DNA of 41,179 bases from DASVCS01 sp036381495 (lineage in GTDB: Bacteria; Gemmatimonadota; Gemmatimonadetes; Longimicrobiales; RSA9): NCBI GenBank assembly GCA_036381495.1, contig DASVCS010000168.1, positions 1 through 41,179 of the forward strand. Reading direction: 5' to 3'. Below, piece by piece: positions 7,638-17,276 of this stretch; the first letter of the stretch is position 1, and every line of letters starts with the position of its first letter. The notes under the pieces were generated by a model. The model did no database searches. It was not told the DNA's origin and saw nothing but the letters and a program-made list of their open reading frames with translations. The position numbers and the translations under genes are program-made.

Positions 7638-10600
7638 ATGTCGTTCGTCCACCTGCACACGCACAGCGAATACTCGCTCCTGGACGGCGCGAACCGGATC
7701 GAGGACCTGGTCCGGCGCGCGGCCGACCTCGAAATGCCGGCGCTCGCGTTGACGGACCACGGCTGCATGTTCGGCGCGTGGACGTTTCAGAAGCAGGCGG
7801 CCCGGATGGGCGTCAAGCCGATCCTCGGGATGGAGGCCTACGTCGCGCCCGGGGACCGGCGGGACCGCAGTGCGGCGGCGCGGGGCGAGCGTAACTACTA
7901 CCACCTCGTGCTGCTCGCGCGCGACCTCGAGGGCTACCGCAACGTGGTCCGGCTGACCTCGATCGGTTACATCGAGGGCTTCTACCACCGCCCGCGGATC
8001 GACCGCGAGGTGCTCGCGCGGCACGCCGAGGGCGTGATCGTCACGTCGGCCTGCATGGCGGGCGAGGTGGCGCAGCACCTGCTGGCCGATCGGTGGGATG
8101 CGGCCCGCGAGGCCGCGTCCTGGTACGCCGAGGTCTTCGACGGGCGCTACTACCTCGAAGTCCAGGCGCACGATACGCCCGGCCAGGACGTGCTCAACGA
8201 GCGCGTGCTGAAGCTCGCCGACGAACTGGGGCTGCCCGTCGTCGCGACCAACGACGCGCACTTCCTGCGCGCCGACGACCACGACCCGCATGACGTCCTG
8301 CTCTGCATCGGGCTCGGCAAGGACCGCGATGACGCCGGCCGGATGCGTTACGATGGCGGCCTCTACTTCAAGACGGCCGAGGAGATCGCCGCGCGCTTCC
8401 CCGACCGGCCGGACGTGCTCGAGAACACGCTCGCGATCGCGGACGCCGTGGATGTGCGCTTCGAGAAGCGCTACCACGTCCCGAAGTTCCCGTTGCCGGA
8501 AGGGTTCGAGAGCGAGGCGTCGTATCTCCGCGAGCTGACGATGGAGCGTGCGGTCGCGCGCTACGGGCAGCCGCTCCCCGAACACATCCGCGAGCGGCTC
8601 GATTACGAGCTGGGCGTGATCAGCAACGAGCGCGCCGACTACGCCGGGTACTTCCTCATCACGCAGGACTTCATCAACTGGGCGAAGGAGCGTGGCATCC
8701 CGGTCGGCCCGGGGCGCGGCTCGGCCGCGGGCTCGCTGGTCGCGTACGTGCTCGGGATCACGGATGTGGACCCGCTCGAGTTCGACCTGCTCTTCGAGCG
8801 GTTCCTGAACCCCGCGCGCGTGTCGATGCCCGACATCGACATCGACTTCTGCTACGAGCGCCGCGGCGAGGTCATCGAGTACGTGCGCGGCAAGTACGGC
8901 CACGAGTCGGTCGGCCAGATCATCACGTTCGGGACCATGAAGTCGCGGGCGGTGATCAAGGACGTGGGGCGGGTCCTGGGCTTCGAGCCCGCGGAGACGG
9001 ACCGGCTGGCCAAGCTGGTGCCGAACTCGCCCGCGCACGCGCTGACGGTCGCGGAGGCGGTCGAGCAGATCCCGGAGTTGCGCGAACTCTACGGAACGGA
9101 CCCGCGGATCCGGCGGCTCCTCGACTACGCGAAGGTGCTCGAAGGGTTGGCCCGGCACGCGAGCGTCCACGCGGCCGGGATCGTGATCGCGCCCGGACCG
9201 CTGCACGAGTACGTCCCGGTCTGTACGCAGCCGACCCGTGGCGCGGGGGCCGGCGCGGCCGCGCGCGGGGGGCGGCGCGATGGCGCGACATCCGCCGAGG
9301 CGATGGCGAGCGGCGAGAGCGCGGGGGGCGGCGAGGGCGTCCTCGTCACGCAGTGGGACATGACCGCGCTCGAGCAGGCCGGGATGCTCAAGATGGACTT
9401 CCTCGGCCTGAAGACGCTGACGGTCATCCACGATGCGGTCACCTGGATCCGCCGGCTGCACGGCGCGCTGCGGCATCCGGTGACGGGCGCGGAATACGAG
9501 CGGATCGAGGACGTCCCGCGCGATGATCCGGCGGTCTACGAGATGCTCGCCCGGGGCGGTACGACCGGCGTCTTCCAGTTCGAGTCCGCGCTGGCCGGAG
9601 ACAAGCTGCGCGCCATGCGGTGCGACCGCTTCGAGGATCTGGTCGCGACGAACGCGCTGATCCGGCCCGGTCCGCTGGACAGCGGGATGACCGACGTCTA
9701 CATCCGACGCAAGCTCGGCCGCGAGCCGGTCCGCTACCCGCACCCGAAGCTCGCGGACGTGCTCGAGCCGACGTACGGCGTCATCACCTACCAGGAGCAG
9801 GTGATGCGCATTGCGCAGATCCTGGCCGGCTTCACGCTGGCCGAAGCGGACGTGATGCGCAAGGCGGTGGGGAAGAAGGATGCCGAGCTGATCCGGAGCG
9901 AACTCGAGAAGTTCCGGTCGCGCGCGGAGGCGAACGGCGTGGATGCGCGCACGGCCGCGGAGATCGCCGAGCAGATCGAGACGTTCGGCCGCTACGGCTT
10001 CAACCGGTCGCACAGCGTGGCGTACGCGCTGCTGAGCTACCAGACGGCGTGGCTCAAGCGCCACTACCCCGCCGAGTACATGGCCGCGCTCTTGTCCGCC
10101 GTAGTGGACAAGACGGAAGATGTGGTGAAATATATCGCGGAGTGCCGTGAGATCGGGCGCTACATCCCGGAACTCAGGGAGGGGATCGAGGTCCTTCCGC
10201 CGGACGTCAACGAGTCCGAGTGGAAGTTCACGCCGGTCTCGGGCAACCGGATCCGGTTCGGGCTCGGTGCGGTGCGGGGGGTCGGCGCGGCCGCGGCGCG
10301 CGCGATCCTCGAAGCGCGCGAGGCGGACGGCCCGTTCCGCTCGCTCTTCGACCTCGTCGAGCGGATCGACCTGCGCGCCGCGGGGAAGCGTACGCTCGAA
10401 GCGTTGACGCTCGCCGGCGCATGCGACGACCTGGCGCCGCGGCTCCCGTCGGGCGCGGGCCACCGCGCGCAGCTCCTCGCCGGCCTCGAGGGCGCGGTCC
10501 GCGAAGCACAGCTCCGCGAGGTCGAGCGCGAGGCCGGCCAGGCGTCGCTGTTCGATGCGCTGGCCGGGGATGCCGGTGCGGCCCCCGCCGCGAATCCGGA

Positions 10601-11318
10601 GCCGAAGCTGCCGGACGTCGAGCCGTGGACCGAGACGGTCCGTCTGGCGCGTGAGAAGGAGACACTGGGCTTCTTCATCAGCGGCCATCCGCTCGACCGG
10701 TATCGCGAGGAGATCGCCGTCTTCGGCGACATCAACACGGCGAACCTCCGCGAGCACCGGGACCGGAAGGTCGAGCTGGCGTGCGTCATCACCGGCGTGA
10801 GTCGGCAGATCTCGAAGCGGAGCGGCGATGAATGGGGGCGGATCACCGTCGAGGATTTCCACGGGACCGCGACCGTGCTGGCGTTCGGCGAGGCGTGGGC
10901 CGCGTGCCGCGACCGGGCCGCGCAGGATGCAGCGGTCCTGGTTCGGGGTACTGTCTCGGGCCGCGACCGGGACGAGGACGCGCCGCCGATCTTCCTGGAT
11001 GAGCTGCTGCCGCTGGCGGAACTGCGGAGCGGCGGCCACCTCGCGCTCGAACTGCTCCTCGGGCCGAACGGCGCGACCACGGACGTGGTGTCCGCGGCCA
11101 CTGCGGCGTTGCGCGCCCACAGCGGTGCCGTGCCGCTCTACGTCCGCTGGTGCCCGGATGCACCGGCGGATGGCGGCAACGGCGCCGGCAACGGTGCCAA
11201 GGACGGGAACCGGTGGCGGTTCCGCTCGCGGACGCTCAGCGTCTCGCCCGGCGATGGGCTGCTCGACGAGCTGCGCCGGCTCCTCGGCGCTGACCGCGTC
11301 CGACTGATCAAGGCATGA
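7638..11318 (+). CDS. dnaE: DNA polymerase III subunit alpha
   Basis: 1226 aa replicative polymerase. The N-terminal PHP domain begins HLHTHSEYSLLDG. The catalytic triad is visible: D401 and D403 in PDIDIDF, and D587 in MDFLGLKTL. The tandem HhH, OB-fold and C-terminal regions follow. The start has GAGGAG 4 bases upstream. Oddity: a low-complexity Gly/Ala/Arg insert of ~34 residues (about 533-566) lies between the first two and third catalytic aspartates, which moves the third Asp ~32 residues beyond its E. coli position. accA follows after 13 bases, so an operon is likely. Confidence 0.98.
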   Translation: MSFVHLHTHSEYSLLDGANRIEDLVRRAADLEMPALALTDHGCMFGAWTFQKQAARMGVKPILGMEAYVAPGDRRDRSAAARGERNYYHLVLLARDLEGYRNVVRLTSIGYIEGFYHRPRIDREVLARHAEGVIVTSACMAGEVAQHLLADRWDAAREAASWYAEVFDGRYYLEVQAHDTPGQDVLNERVLKLADELGLPVVATNDAHFLRADDHDPHDVLLCIGLGKDRDDAGRMRYDGGLYFKTAEEIAARFPDRPDVLENTLAIADAVDVRFEKRYHVPKFPLPEGFESEASYLRELTMERAVARYGQPLPEHIRERLDYELGVISNERADYAGYFLITQDFINWAKERGIPVGPGRGSAAGSLVAYVLGITDVDPLEFDLLFERFLNPARVSMPDIDIDFCYERRGEVIEYVRGKYGHESVGQIITFGTMKSRAVIKDVGRVLGFEPAETDRLAKLVPNSPAHALTVAEAVEQIPELRELYGTDPRIRRLLDYAKVLEGLARHASVHAAGIVIAPGPLHEYVPVCTQPTRGAGAGAAARGGRRDGATSAEAMASGESAGGGEGVLVTQWDMTALEQAGMLKMDFLGLKTLTVIHDAVTWIRRLHGALRHPVTGAEYERIEDVPRDDPAVYEMLARGGTTGVFQFESALAGDKLRAMRCDRFEDLVATNALIRPGPLDSGMTDVYIRRKLGREPVRYPHPKLADVLEPTYGVITYQEQVMRIAQILAGFTLAEADVMRKAVGKKDAELIRSELEKFRSRAEANGVDARTAAEIAEQIETFGRYGFNRSHSVAYALLSYQTAWLKRHYPAEYMAALLSAVVDKTEDVVKYIAECREIGRYIPELREGIEVLPPDVNESEWKFTPVSGNRIRFGLGAVRGVGAAAARAILEAREADGPFRSLFDLVERIDLRAAGKRTLEALTLAGACDDLAPRLPSGAGHRAQLLAGLEGAVREAQLREVEREAGQASLFDALAGDAGAAPAANPEPKLPDVEPWTETVRLAREKETLGFFISGHPLDRYREEIAVFGDINTANLREHRDRKVELACVITGVSRQISKRSGDEWGRITVEDFHGTATVLAFGEAWAACRDRAAQDAAVLVRGTVSGRDRDEDAPPIFLDELLPLAELRSGGHLALELLLGPNGATTDVVSAATAALRAHSGAVPLYVRWCPDAPADGGNGAGNGAKDGNRWRFRSRTLSVSPGDGLLDELRRLLGADRVRLIKA

Positions 11319-11331
11319 AGGGAACGAACCC

Positions 11332-12294
11332 ATGAACGCACAGCGCCTCGACTTCGAGGAGGGGATCGAGGAACTCGAACGACAGATCGAGCGACTCCAG
11401 GTGCTCGCCCGCGAACGCGGCCTCGATGTCACGCGCGAGCTCGCCGTACTGGAAGAGAAACTCGAACAACTCAAGCAGGACGTCTACGAGGGGCTCTCGC
11501 CCATCGAGCGCGTACAGCTCGCGCGGCACCCCAGGCGCCCGTACACGCTGGACTACATCGCCCGCACGTTCACCGACTTCATCGAGCTGCACGGCGATCG
11601 GACGTTCCGCGACGATGCGGCCATCATCGGCGGCTGGGCGCGCCTGGACGGCCGCAGCGTCATGGTGATCGGCCATCAAAAGGGCCGCGACATGAAGGAG
11701 AACCTGCGCCGCAACTTCGGGATGCCGCACCCCGAGGGGTACCGCAAGGCGCTGCGCCTGATGGAGCAGGCCGCGAAGTTCGGCCATCCCGTGGTCACGC
11801 TGATCGACACGCCCGGCGCGTACCCCGGGATCGGCGCCGAGGAGCGCGGGCAGGCGGAGGCGATCGCGCGCAATCTGCGCGAGATGGCACAACTCCCGGT
11901 GCCGACCGTCTCGGTCGTCATCGGCGAGGGCGGGAGCGGCGGCGCACTGGCACTCGGCGTCACGGACCGCATCCTCATGCTCGAGAACGCGGTCTACAGC
12001 GTGATCTCGCCCGAGGGGTGCGCCGCCATCCTCTGGAAGACGAGCGATGCCAAGGCCGAGGCCGCGGCGGCACTACGCCTGACCGCCTCGGACCTGGTCG
12101 AGCTCGGCGTCGTCGACGAGATCATCGAGGAGCCGCTCGGCGGCGCGCACGCCGACTGGGACGCAGCAGCGCGCCGGCTCGGCGCCGCACTCGTCCGCAA
12201 CATCGATGAGCTGCGCGCCCTGCCGCCGGACGAGCTGATCCGGCGCCGGATCGAGAAGTACGAGCGCATGGGAGAGTGGAGGAACGCGGGGTGA
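11332..12294 (+). CDS. accA: acetyl-CoA carboxylase carboxyltransferase subunit alpha
   Basis: 320 aa, the family's usual length. AccA pairs with AccD to transfer CO2 from biotin carboxyl carrier to acetyl-CoA, making malonyl-CoA for fatty acid synthesis. Hallmarks: an N-terminal coiled coil (DFEEGIEELERQIERL), HPRRPYTLDYI, the GRDMKEN block, LIDTPGAYPGIGAEERGQ, and GEGGSGGALALG forming the oxyanion region. A complete domain with no anomalies. It lies between dnaE and a ricT-like gene. Confidence 0.98.
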   Translation: MNAQRLDFEEGIEELERQIERLQVLARERGLDVTRELAVLEEKLEQLKQDVYEGLSPIERVQLARHPRRPYTLDYIARTFTDFIELHGDRTFRDDAAIIGGWARLDGRSVMVIGHQKGRDMKENLRRNFGMPHPEGYRKALRLMEQAAKFGHPVVTLIDTPGAYPGIGAEERGQAEAIARNLREMAQLPVPTVSVVIGEGGSGGALALGVTDRILMLENAVYSVISPEGCAAILWKTSDAKAEAAAALRLTASDLVELGVVDEIIEEPLGGAHADWDAAARRLGAALVRNIDELRALPPDELIRRRIEKYERMGEWRNAG

Positions 12295-12405
12295 CGGGCA
12301 GGCTGCGGCCGAGGAGCGCAGGCCGGACTTCCCGGCCCGAGCGTGACGCCGGCCCGACCGGCGGGCGGCCTCAGCCTCGATCAACACGAAACCGGGAGGG
12401 CCATC

Positions 12406-13272
12406 GTGGCCCGTATCGTTGAAGTCAGTTTCAAGGGGAACCGCCGGGATTACTACGGCTTCGATGGCGGCGCGATCCCGGTGAACGCGCACGTCATCGT
12501 CGAGGCCGACCGGGGGGAGGACCTGGGGCGGGTCACCGCGGAAGGCGCGATCGCGGAACGGAAATGCAACGGCTGCTCGTCCGGCTGCGCCGCGCCGATC
12601 CCTGTCCGCCGCGTGCTCCGCCCGGCGCGCGCCGAGGAGGTCGAGCACGCGCGCACGCTCCGCGCCGATGAGGTCCGCGTCCGCCAGATCACGCGCGAGA
12701 AAGTCAAGAAGTTCGGCCTCAAGATGAAGGTCACCGAGGCCGAATGGCAGTTCGACCGGAACAAGCTGACCATCTACTTCACGGCCGAACGGCGGGTCGA
12801 TTTCCGCGAGCTGGTGCGCGACCTGGCGCGCACGTTCCGCACGCGCATCGAGCTGAAGCAGATCGGCGTCCGCGATGAGGCCGCGCTGCTCGGCGGCGTC
12901 GGACGGTGCGGCCGTGAGCTCTGCTGCTCGACCTGGCTGCGCGAGCTCAAGCCCGTCAGCCTCCAGCTCGCCAAGGACCAGCGGCTCTCGCTCAATCCGG
13001 CGCAGATCTCGGGCTGCTGCGGCCGTCTCATGTGCTGCCTCACCTACGAGCACGAGGCGTACGTGCAGGCTCGCAAGAAGTTCCCGCGGGAAGGCAAGAC
13101 ACTGAACACCGCCCGCGGGAAGGAACGCGTGGTCAGCGTCGACATCTGGCGCGAGCGCGTTCTACTCAAGGACGAGGACGGCAACCGGCGTACGGTAGAG
13201 CTGGCCGATCTCAGGGCCGAGGTCGCCGCGGCGGGCGCCGATTCCGGCGGATGGAGAGGACGGAAGGCGTGA
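12406..13272 (+). CDS. PSP1 domain protein, RicT/YaaT-like
   Basis: 288 aa with a PSP1 C-terminal domain. In Bacillus, RicT/YaaT works with RicA and RicF in an Fe-S complex that affects RNase Y-dependent mRNA maturation. The Cys-rich signatures are visible: CNGCSSGC near residue 48, CGRELCCSTW near 170 and SGCCGRLMCC near 205. The GTG at 12406 is chosen because GGGAGGG lies 5-6 bases before it and it gives the family N-terminus ARIVEVSFKGN; the frame is open upstream to 12343. Its stop overlaps the metG start (GTGA). Confidence 0.9.
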   Translation: MARIVEVSFKGNRRDYYGFDGGAIPVNAHVIVEADRGEDLGRVTAEGAIAERKCNGCSSGCAAPIPVRRVLRPARAEEVEHARTLRADEVRVRQITREKVKKFGLKMKVTEAEWQFDRNKLTIYFTAERRVDFRELVRDLARTFRTRIELKQIGVRDEAALLGGVGRCGRELCCSTWLRELKPVSLQLAKDQRLSLNPAQISGCCGRLMCCLTYEHEAYVQARKKFPREGKTLNTARGKERVVSVDIWRERVLLKDEDGNRRTVELADLRAEVAAAGADSGGWRGRKA

Positions 13273-14798
13273 ACGGCCGCGACACCTACTACATCACCAC
13301 GGCCATCGACTACGCGAACGGCCCGCCACACATGGGCCACGCGCTCGAAAAGATCGGAGCCGACGCCATGAGCCGCTACCACCGGCTCAAGGGAGAGGAC
13401 GTCCACTTCGTGATCGGCCTCGACGAACACGGCCTGAAGGTGCTCCAGAGCGCGGACGCCGCCGGCATCTCGCCGCAAGAGTGGATCGACGACATCGCCG
13501 GACAGTTCCGCGCCGTCTGGACCGAACTCGGCATCGGCAACGACGACTTCATCCGGACCACCCAGCCGCGGCACCGGCGCGCCGTCGAGGCGATGATCGA
13601 GCGGCTGCACGCCGCCGGCGACCTCTACCGCGGGACGTACGCCGGCTACTACTGCGTCGGCTGCGAGGCCTTCAAACGCGAAGACGAACTGATCGTCGCC
13701 GCCGGCGATGAACCGGGATCCGGACTCCGCTGCCCCATCCACCCCGCCCGCGAGGTCGTGTGGATGGAGGAGGAGAACTGGTTCTTCCGCCTCTCGCGCT
13801 ACCAGGAGCCGCTGCTCCGCCTCCTCGAGGAACGCCCGGATTTCGTACAGCCCGAGATCCGCCGCAACGAAGTGCGCCGCGTCATCGAGGACGGCCTCGA
13901 AGACATCTCCGTCTCGCGCCGCCAACCCTGGGGGATCCCCTGGCCCGGCGAACCGGACCAGACCGTCTACGTCTGGATCGATGCCCTGACCAACTATCTC
14001 TCCGCCATCGGATTCCCCGATCCCGACTACGAACGCTGGTGGCCCGCCGCCGTCCACGTCGTCGGCAAGGACATCACCCGCTTCCATTGCATCATCTGGC
14101 CGGCCATGCTCATGAGCGCCGGCATCGAGGTCCCCCGCAGCGTCTGGGCACACGGCTTCCTCCTCTACGAGGGACGCAAGATCTCGAAGTCCGAAGGCGT
14201 CTGGATCGACCTCGGCGAAGCCATCGCGCGCCACGGCGCCGATGCGCTCCGCTACTACCTCCTCCGCGACATGCCCTGGAACGGCGACGGCGACTTCTCA
14301 TGGCGCCGCTTCGATGAACGCTACACCGCCGAACTCGCCAACGACCTCGGCAACCTCGCCAACCGTACCCTCTCGATGATCGAACGGTACCGCGACGCCA
14401 TCATCCCCGCCGGCGCGCCCACCGCCCTCGATCAGCGCATCGCCCAGGCCCTCGCCCAGTACCGCGACGCCATGGACGCCAACCTCCTCCACAACGGCGC
14501 CACCACCGCGCTCGAACTCGCCGCCGCCGCCAACGGCTTCGTCGGCGAACGCGCGCCCTGGCAGCAGGCACGCGAGCCCGCGCAGGCCGACGCCCTCGAT
14601 GCCACCCTCGCCTCGCTCGCACGCTGCATCGCCACGCTCGCCACCATGCTCGAGCCGTTCATGCCCCGGAAGATGGCAGAACTGCTCTCCCGTCTCGGGC
14701 TCGACGCAGTCCCCTCCCTCGCCGCGCTCGACTCGCTCGACCTGGCCGGCCGGCACGTGACCCGCGGCGCGGTACTGTTCCCACGGGATACACAATAA
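13269..14798 (+). CDS. metG: methionyl-tRNA synthetase
   Basis: 509 aa class I aminoacyl-tRNA synthetase that charges tRNA-Met. PPHMGHA (residues 19-25) is the HIGH motif and K304-S308 (KISKS) the KMSKS loop. A single zinc knuckle (CVGC...CPIH) lies at ~125-160. The anticodon domain is present but the C-terminal EMAP-like tRNA-binding domain is absent, as in short bacterial forms. The GTG start overlaps the ricT-like stop by 4 bases and follows GGAAGG. A later ATG is not in keeping with the family; an upstream ATG at 13251 is possible. Confidence 0.97.
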   Translation: MNGRDTYYITTAIDYANGPPHMGHALEKIGADAMSRYHRLKGEDVHFVIGLDEHGLKVLQSADAAGISPQEWIDDIAGQFRAVWTELGIGNDDFIRTTQPRHRRAVEAMIERLHAAGDLYRGTYAGYYCVGCEAFKREDELIVAAGDEPGSGLRCPIHPAREVVWMEEENWFFRLSRYQEPLLRLLEERPDFVQPEIRRNEVRRVIEDGLEDISVSRRQPWGIPWPGEPDQTVYVWIDALTNYLSAIGFPDPDYERWWPAAVHVVGKDITRFHCIIWPAMLMSAGIEVPRSVWAHGFLLYEGRKISKSEGVWIDLGEAIARHGADALRYYLLRDMPWNGDGDFSWRRFDERYTAELANDLGNLANRTLSMIERYRDAIIPAGAPTALDQRIAQALAQYRDAMDANLLHNGATTALELAAAANGFVGERAPWQQAREPAQADALDATLASLARCIATLATMLEPFMPRKMAELLSRLGLDAVPSLAALDSLDLAGRHVTRGAVLFPRDTQ

Positions 14799-14829
14799 TA
14801 TCTGCCGGGTCCGAACAAAAAATGTTCAA

Positions 14830-14848
14830 CTCCCGCCGGGGGCGGGAG
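14830..14848 (+). terminator. hairpin after metG
   Basis: A perfect 8-bp GC-rich stem (CTCCCGCC / GGCGGGAG) with a 3-base loop, 32 bases after the metG stop. A short T stretch (TTTT) follows only after 8 more bases, so it is a probable but not classical rho-independent terminator. Confidence 0.5.
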
Positions 14849-14945
14849 CGGGCATGTTTTGGGATGTTGTTCCGTTGCATGAAGTTGTGACGGAGCGGCG
14901 AATCGGAACGCGCTTTGCCTCCAAATGACCGGCCACATGTCGCTC

Positions 14946-14975
14946 TTGACATTGGTGGAATTGGGAGCGTAACGT
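14946..14975 (+). promoter_or_regulatory. candidate promoter of the M23 peptidase gene
   Basis: TTGACA (14946-14951), 18 bases, TAACGT (14970-14975). It lies about 105 bases upstream of the M23 gene. The rest of the 14799-15080 gap shows nothing else except the hairpin at 14830. Confidence 0.6.
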
Positions 14976-15080
14976 GGCACCAGAACCCTCCCCCAGTCAC
15001 CAAGCTGGTCCGGCGCTGGACGCCCGGAGTAGGGACTTCTGTCTCCGCGTGGGGATCGCGCGTGTTCCAGGATCGAATGG

Positions 15081-16007
15081 GTGATGGCTCGACGGCAGTG
15101 GACGCTTCTGATCTTTGATGACGCCGAGATGCGCCAGTTCCAGATCCCGCGGAAGTGGGTTCGGAACGGGGGGATCGCGGCGTTCGTCGTTTTGTCGGTC
15201 CTGGTGGCGCTCGCGATCGGCTTCTTCGTGAAGGAGGGTCAGCGTCTGCGTGCGGCGCGGTTGGAGAAGGAGAATTCGCTGCTGGCGCAGGAGGTGAAGA
15301 CGATCCGGTCGCGGCTGGCGATTCTCGAGTCGTCGCTGGACGATCTTGCGGACAAGGACGAGTACTATCGACTGCTGGCGGGTCTCGAGCCGATCGACGA
15401 GCAGGTGCAGCAGGCGGGGATCGGTGGTCCCGGGACGGCGACGCTGGGGTCGAGCGAGTTGTATCGGCTGGATCCGGAGCAGGGTGCGGCGACGTTCGCG
15501 GCGGCGTACGATCTGGACAGCATGATACGCCGGGCGCGACTGCTGGCGATGAGTTGGAGTGAGGCGACGGATTCGCTGGCGGCGGAGTACGATCGTTTGG
15601 AGTCGCATCCGTCGATTCTGCCGACGCGGGGGTACGTGTCGAGCCGGTTCAGCCGGCGGCGCTGGCACCCGATTCTGAACATCGCGCGTGCGCACGAGGG
15701 GATCGACATCGTGGCGCCGCGGGGCGCACCGATCTTCGCGGCGGCGAAGGGTCGGGTGACGTATGCGGGGCGGCGGGGTGGATACGGGCTGATGGTCGAG
15801 GTCGACCACGGTCACGGGTATGTAACGCGCTACGCGCACGCGTCGCGTGTGGTGGTGAAGCGGGGTCAGCGGGTCGAACGCGGCGACAAGCTGGCCGAGG
15901 TGGGTGAGACCGGGCTGGCGGTGGCGCCGCACCTGCACTACGAGGTGCTGAAGGACGGCCAGCCGATCAATCCCGTGGATTTCATCTTCGAGGAGATCCC
16001 GGACTGA
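15081..16007 (+). CDS. membrane-anchored M23 (LytM) peptidase
   Basis: 308 aa. A short cytoplasmic start, one transmembrane helix (residues ~32-50), a coiled coil (~55-100), a linker and a C-terminal LytM/M23 domain. Zinc-site motifs are intact: HEGIDIVAP (H and D near 210-214), and HLHYEV near 290. It should cut peptidoglycan cross-bridges or activate amidases in the periplasm. The start is GTG (15081) immediately followed by ATG; AGGA at 8 bases favours the GTG slightly. Its own promoter and a strong terminator make it monocistronic. Confidence 0.94.
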   Translation: MMARRQWTLLIFDDAEMRQFQIPRKWVRNGGIAAFVVLSVLVALAIGFFVKEGQRLRAARLEKENSLLAQEVKTIRSRLAILESSLDDLADKDEYYRLLAGLEPIDEQVQQAGIGGPGTATLGSSELYRLDPEQGAATFAAAYDLDSMIRRARLLAMSWSEATDSLAAEYDRLESHPSILPTRGYVSSRFSRRRWHPILNIARAHEGIDIVAPRGAPIFAAAKGRVTYAGRRGGYGLMVEVDHGHGYVTRYAHASRVVVKRGQRVERGDKLAEVGETGLAVAPHLHYEVLKDGQPINPVDFIFEEIPD

Positions 16008-16042
16008 CCGACCGCTCCTCCACGACTCCGGCAAAAGTCTTG

Positions 16043-16066
16043 CGCGCCCTCGACGGGCGCGTTTTT
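16043..16066 (+). terminator. rho-independent terminator
   Basis: Stem CGCGCCC (16043-16049) / GGGCGCG (16055-16061), a 5-base loop and TTTTT (16062-16066), 35 bases after the M23 peptidase stop. A classical intrinsic terminator. Confidence 0.9.
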
Positions 16067-16088
16067 CGTTTCCGGAGGGGTGGTCTGG

Positions 16089-17276
16089 ATGATTCTGGCG
16101 CTGGCCACGATCCTGACGGTGGTGGTGGGGCTCCCGCCGGGCGACAGTCTGTTGAGGCCGGACCTCGCGGCCGACCCGGAGGAGGGTCCTGCGGTCATTG
16201 TGCGGCACCGGCCGGCGCAGCCGCTGGTCGCGGTGCGGTTGTCGGTTCCGGCGCGGGCGCCGGCCGGTGCGGTATCGCTGCTCCAGGAACTGGCGCGGGC
16301 GCCGTTCGAGACGGGAGCGGCCGCGCTGGGCGCCCGCGCGACGCTGGCCCGCACGCCGACACACGCGATCTATTCGGTGGTCGGCCCCGCGGAGGTGTAC
16401 CCGGAGATGGTCGCGCTGCTGCGGCGTGCGGTCGGGCCACCGGACCTCTCGGGCGTGCGGCTCGTCCCGGCGCGGCACGCCGCGGACCGGGCGCTCGCGG
16501 CGGAGCGCGACACACCGGAGCCGCTCGTCCGTCACCGGCTGCGGCAGGTCCTGCTCCCGGAGCTGCCGCGGGCTGGCGCGGCCGCCACCCTGACCGCCGG
16601 CGACGTCACGCGGGTCTGGCGGCGGTTCTTCATCCCGGAACGGATGACGGCGGTCGTCGTCGGCCCGATGCCGCCGGAGGAGGCGCTTGCCCCGTTCCGC
16701 GGCTGGCAGCGTCCGCCGGAGCCGAGCGGGGTGCGCCGGCCGCCGGTGGCCGCGTCGGCCGACCCGGCGCCGCAGGTCGTTCGGCCCTGGATCGGCCTGG
16801 CCTACCGGACGCGTGCGGAGCCCGCGGTCCTCGCGGTCACCGCCGCGCTCCTCGCCCGCCACCTCTCGCTCCTCGCGCTGCGCTCGTGCACCGCCGAATT
16901 CTGGTGGAACGGGGAGCGCCGGGCCCTGGTCATCATCGCGTCGGCCGAGCCTCCGGCGGAGGCCGCGGCCGATTCGGCAGCCGCGGCGATCCCGCTCGCC
17001 GAGCGGCTGCGCGCCGGCCTCGCGGAGGTGGCGGCGGCGCTCACGCCAGCCTCCGTCGCCATCGCGCGACGCGGACTCATGCACGACATGTTCGTGGCGG
17101 CACGTACGCCGCAGGGGCTGGCGGAGCTGATCGGCGACTTCCATGACCGGACGGGCGCAGCGGATGGGGCGCAGGAGTTCCTGAGCGACCTCGTCCGCGT
17201 GGACGCACGCGATGTCCATCGCGTGCTGGTCTCCCTGGACGAGGTCGCGCCCGTGGTCGTCGAGGTGCGGCCATGA
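16089..17276 (+). CDS. M16-fold protein without zinc motif (first of pair)
   Basis: 395 aa with an N-terminal signal-like hydrophobic segment (MILALATILTVVVG) and the general layout of an M16B (PqqL/processing-peptidase-like) protein. Where M16 enzymes carry HxxEH, the matching helix reads SLLQELARAPF, so neither zinc-binding His is present. It also lacks the long second half of full proteases. It is probably a structural or substrate-binding subunit in the periplasm. The ATG at 16089 lies 10 bases after GGAGG; a GTG at 16080 overlaps that site and is less likely. The stop overlaps the next gene (ATGA). Family assignment is by overall pattern, not a firm motif. Confidence 0.72.
   Translation: MILALATILTVVVGLPPGDSLLRPDLAADPEEGPAVIVRHRPAQPLVAVRLSVPARAPAGAVSLLQELARAPFETGAAALGARATLARTPTHAIYSVVGPAEVYPEMVALLRRAVGPPDLSGVRLVPARHAADRALAAERDTPEPLVRHRLRQVLLPELPRAGAAATLTAGDVTRVWRRFFIPERMTAVVVGPMPPEEALAPFRGWQRPPEPSGVRRPPVAASADPAPQVVRPWIGLAYRTRAEPAVLAVTAALLARHLSLLALRSCTAEFWWNGERRALVIIASAEPPAEAAADSAAAAIPLAERLRAGLAEVAAALTPASVAIARRGLMHDMFVAARTPQGLAELIGDFHDRTGAADGAQEFLSDLVRVDARDVHRVLVSLDEVAPVVVEVRP

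Noticed and set aside
7572..11474. 1300-aa minus-strand frame opposite dnaE
   Set aside because: Codon-bias shadow of dnaE; Arg/Glu/Asp/Val-rich without motifs.
14799..15080. tRNA gene in the metG/M23 gap
   Set aside because: No cloverleaf arms or T-psi-C motif seen; only a hairpin and a promoter are supported.
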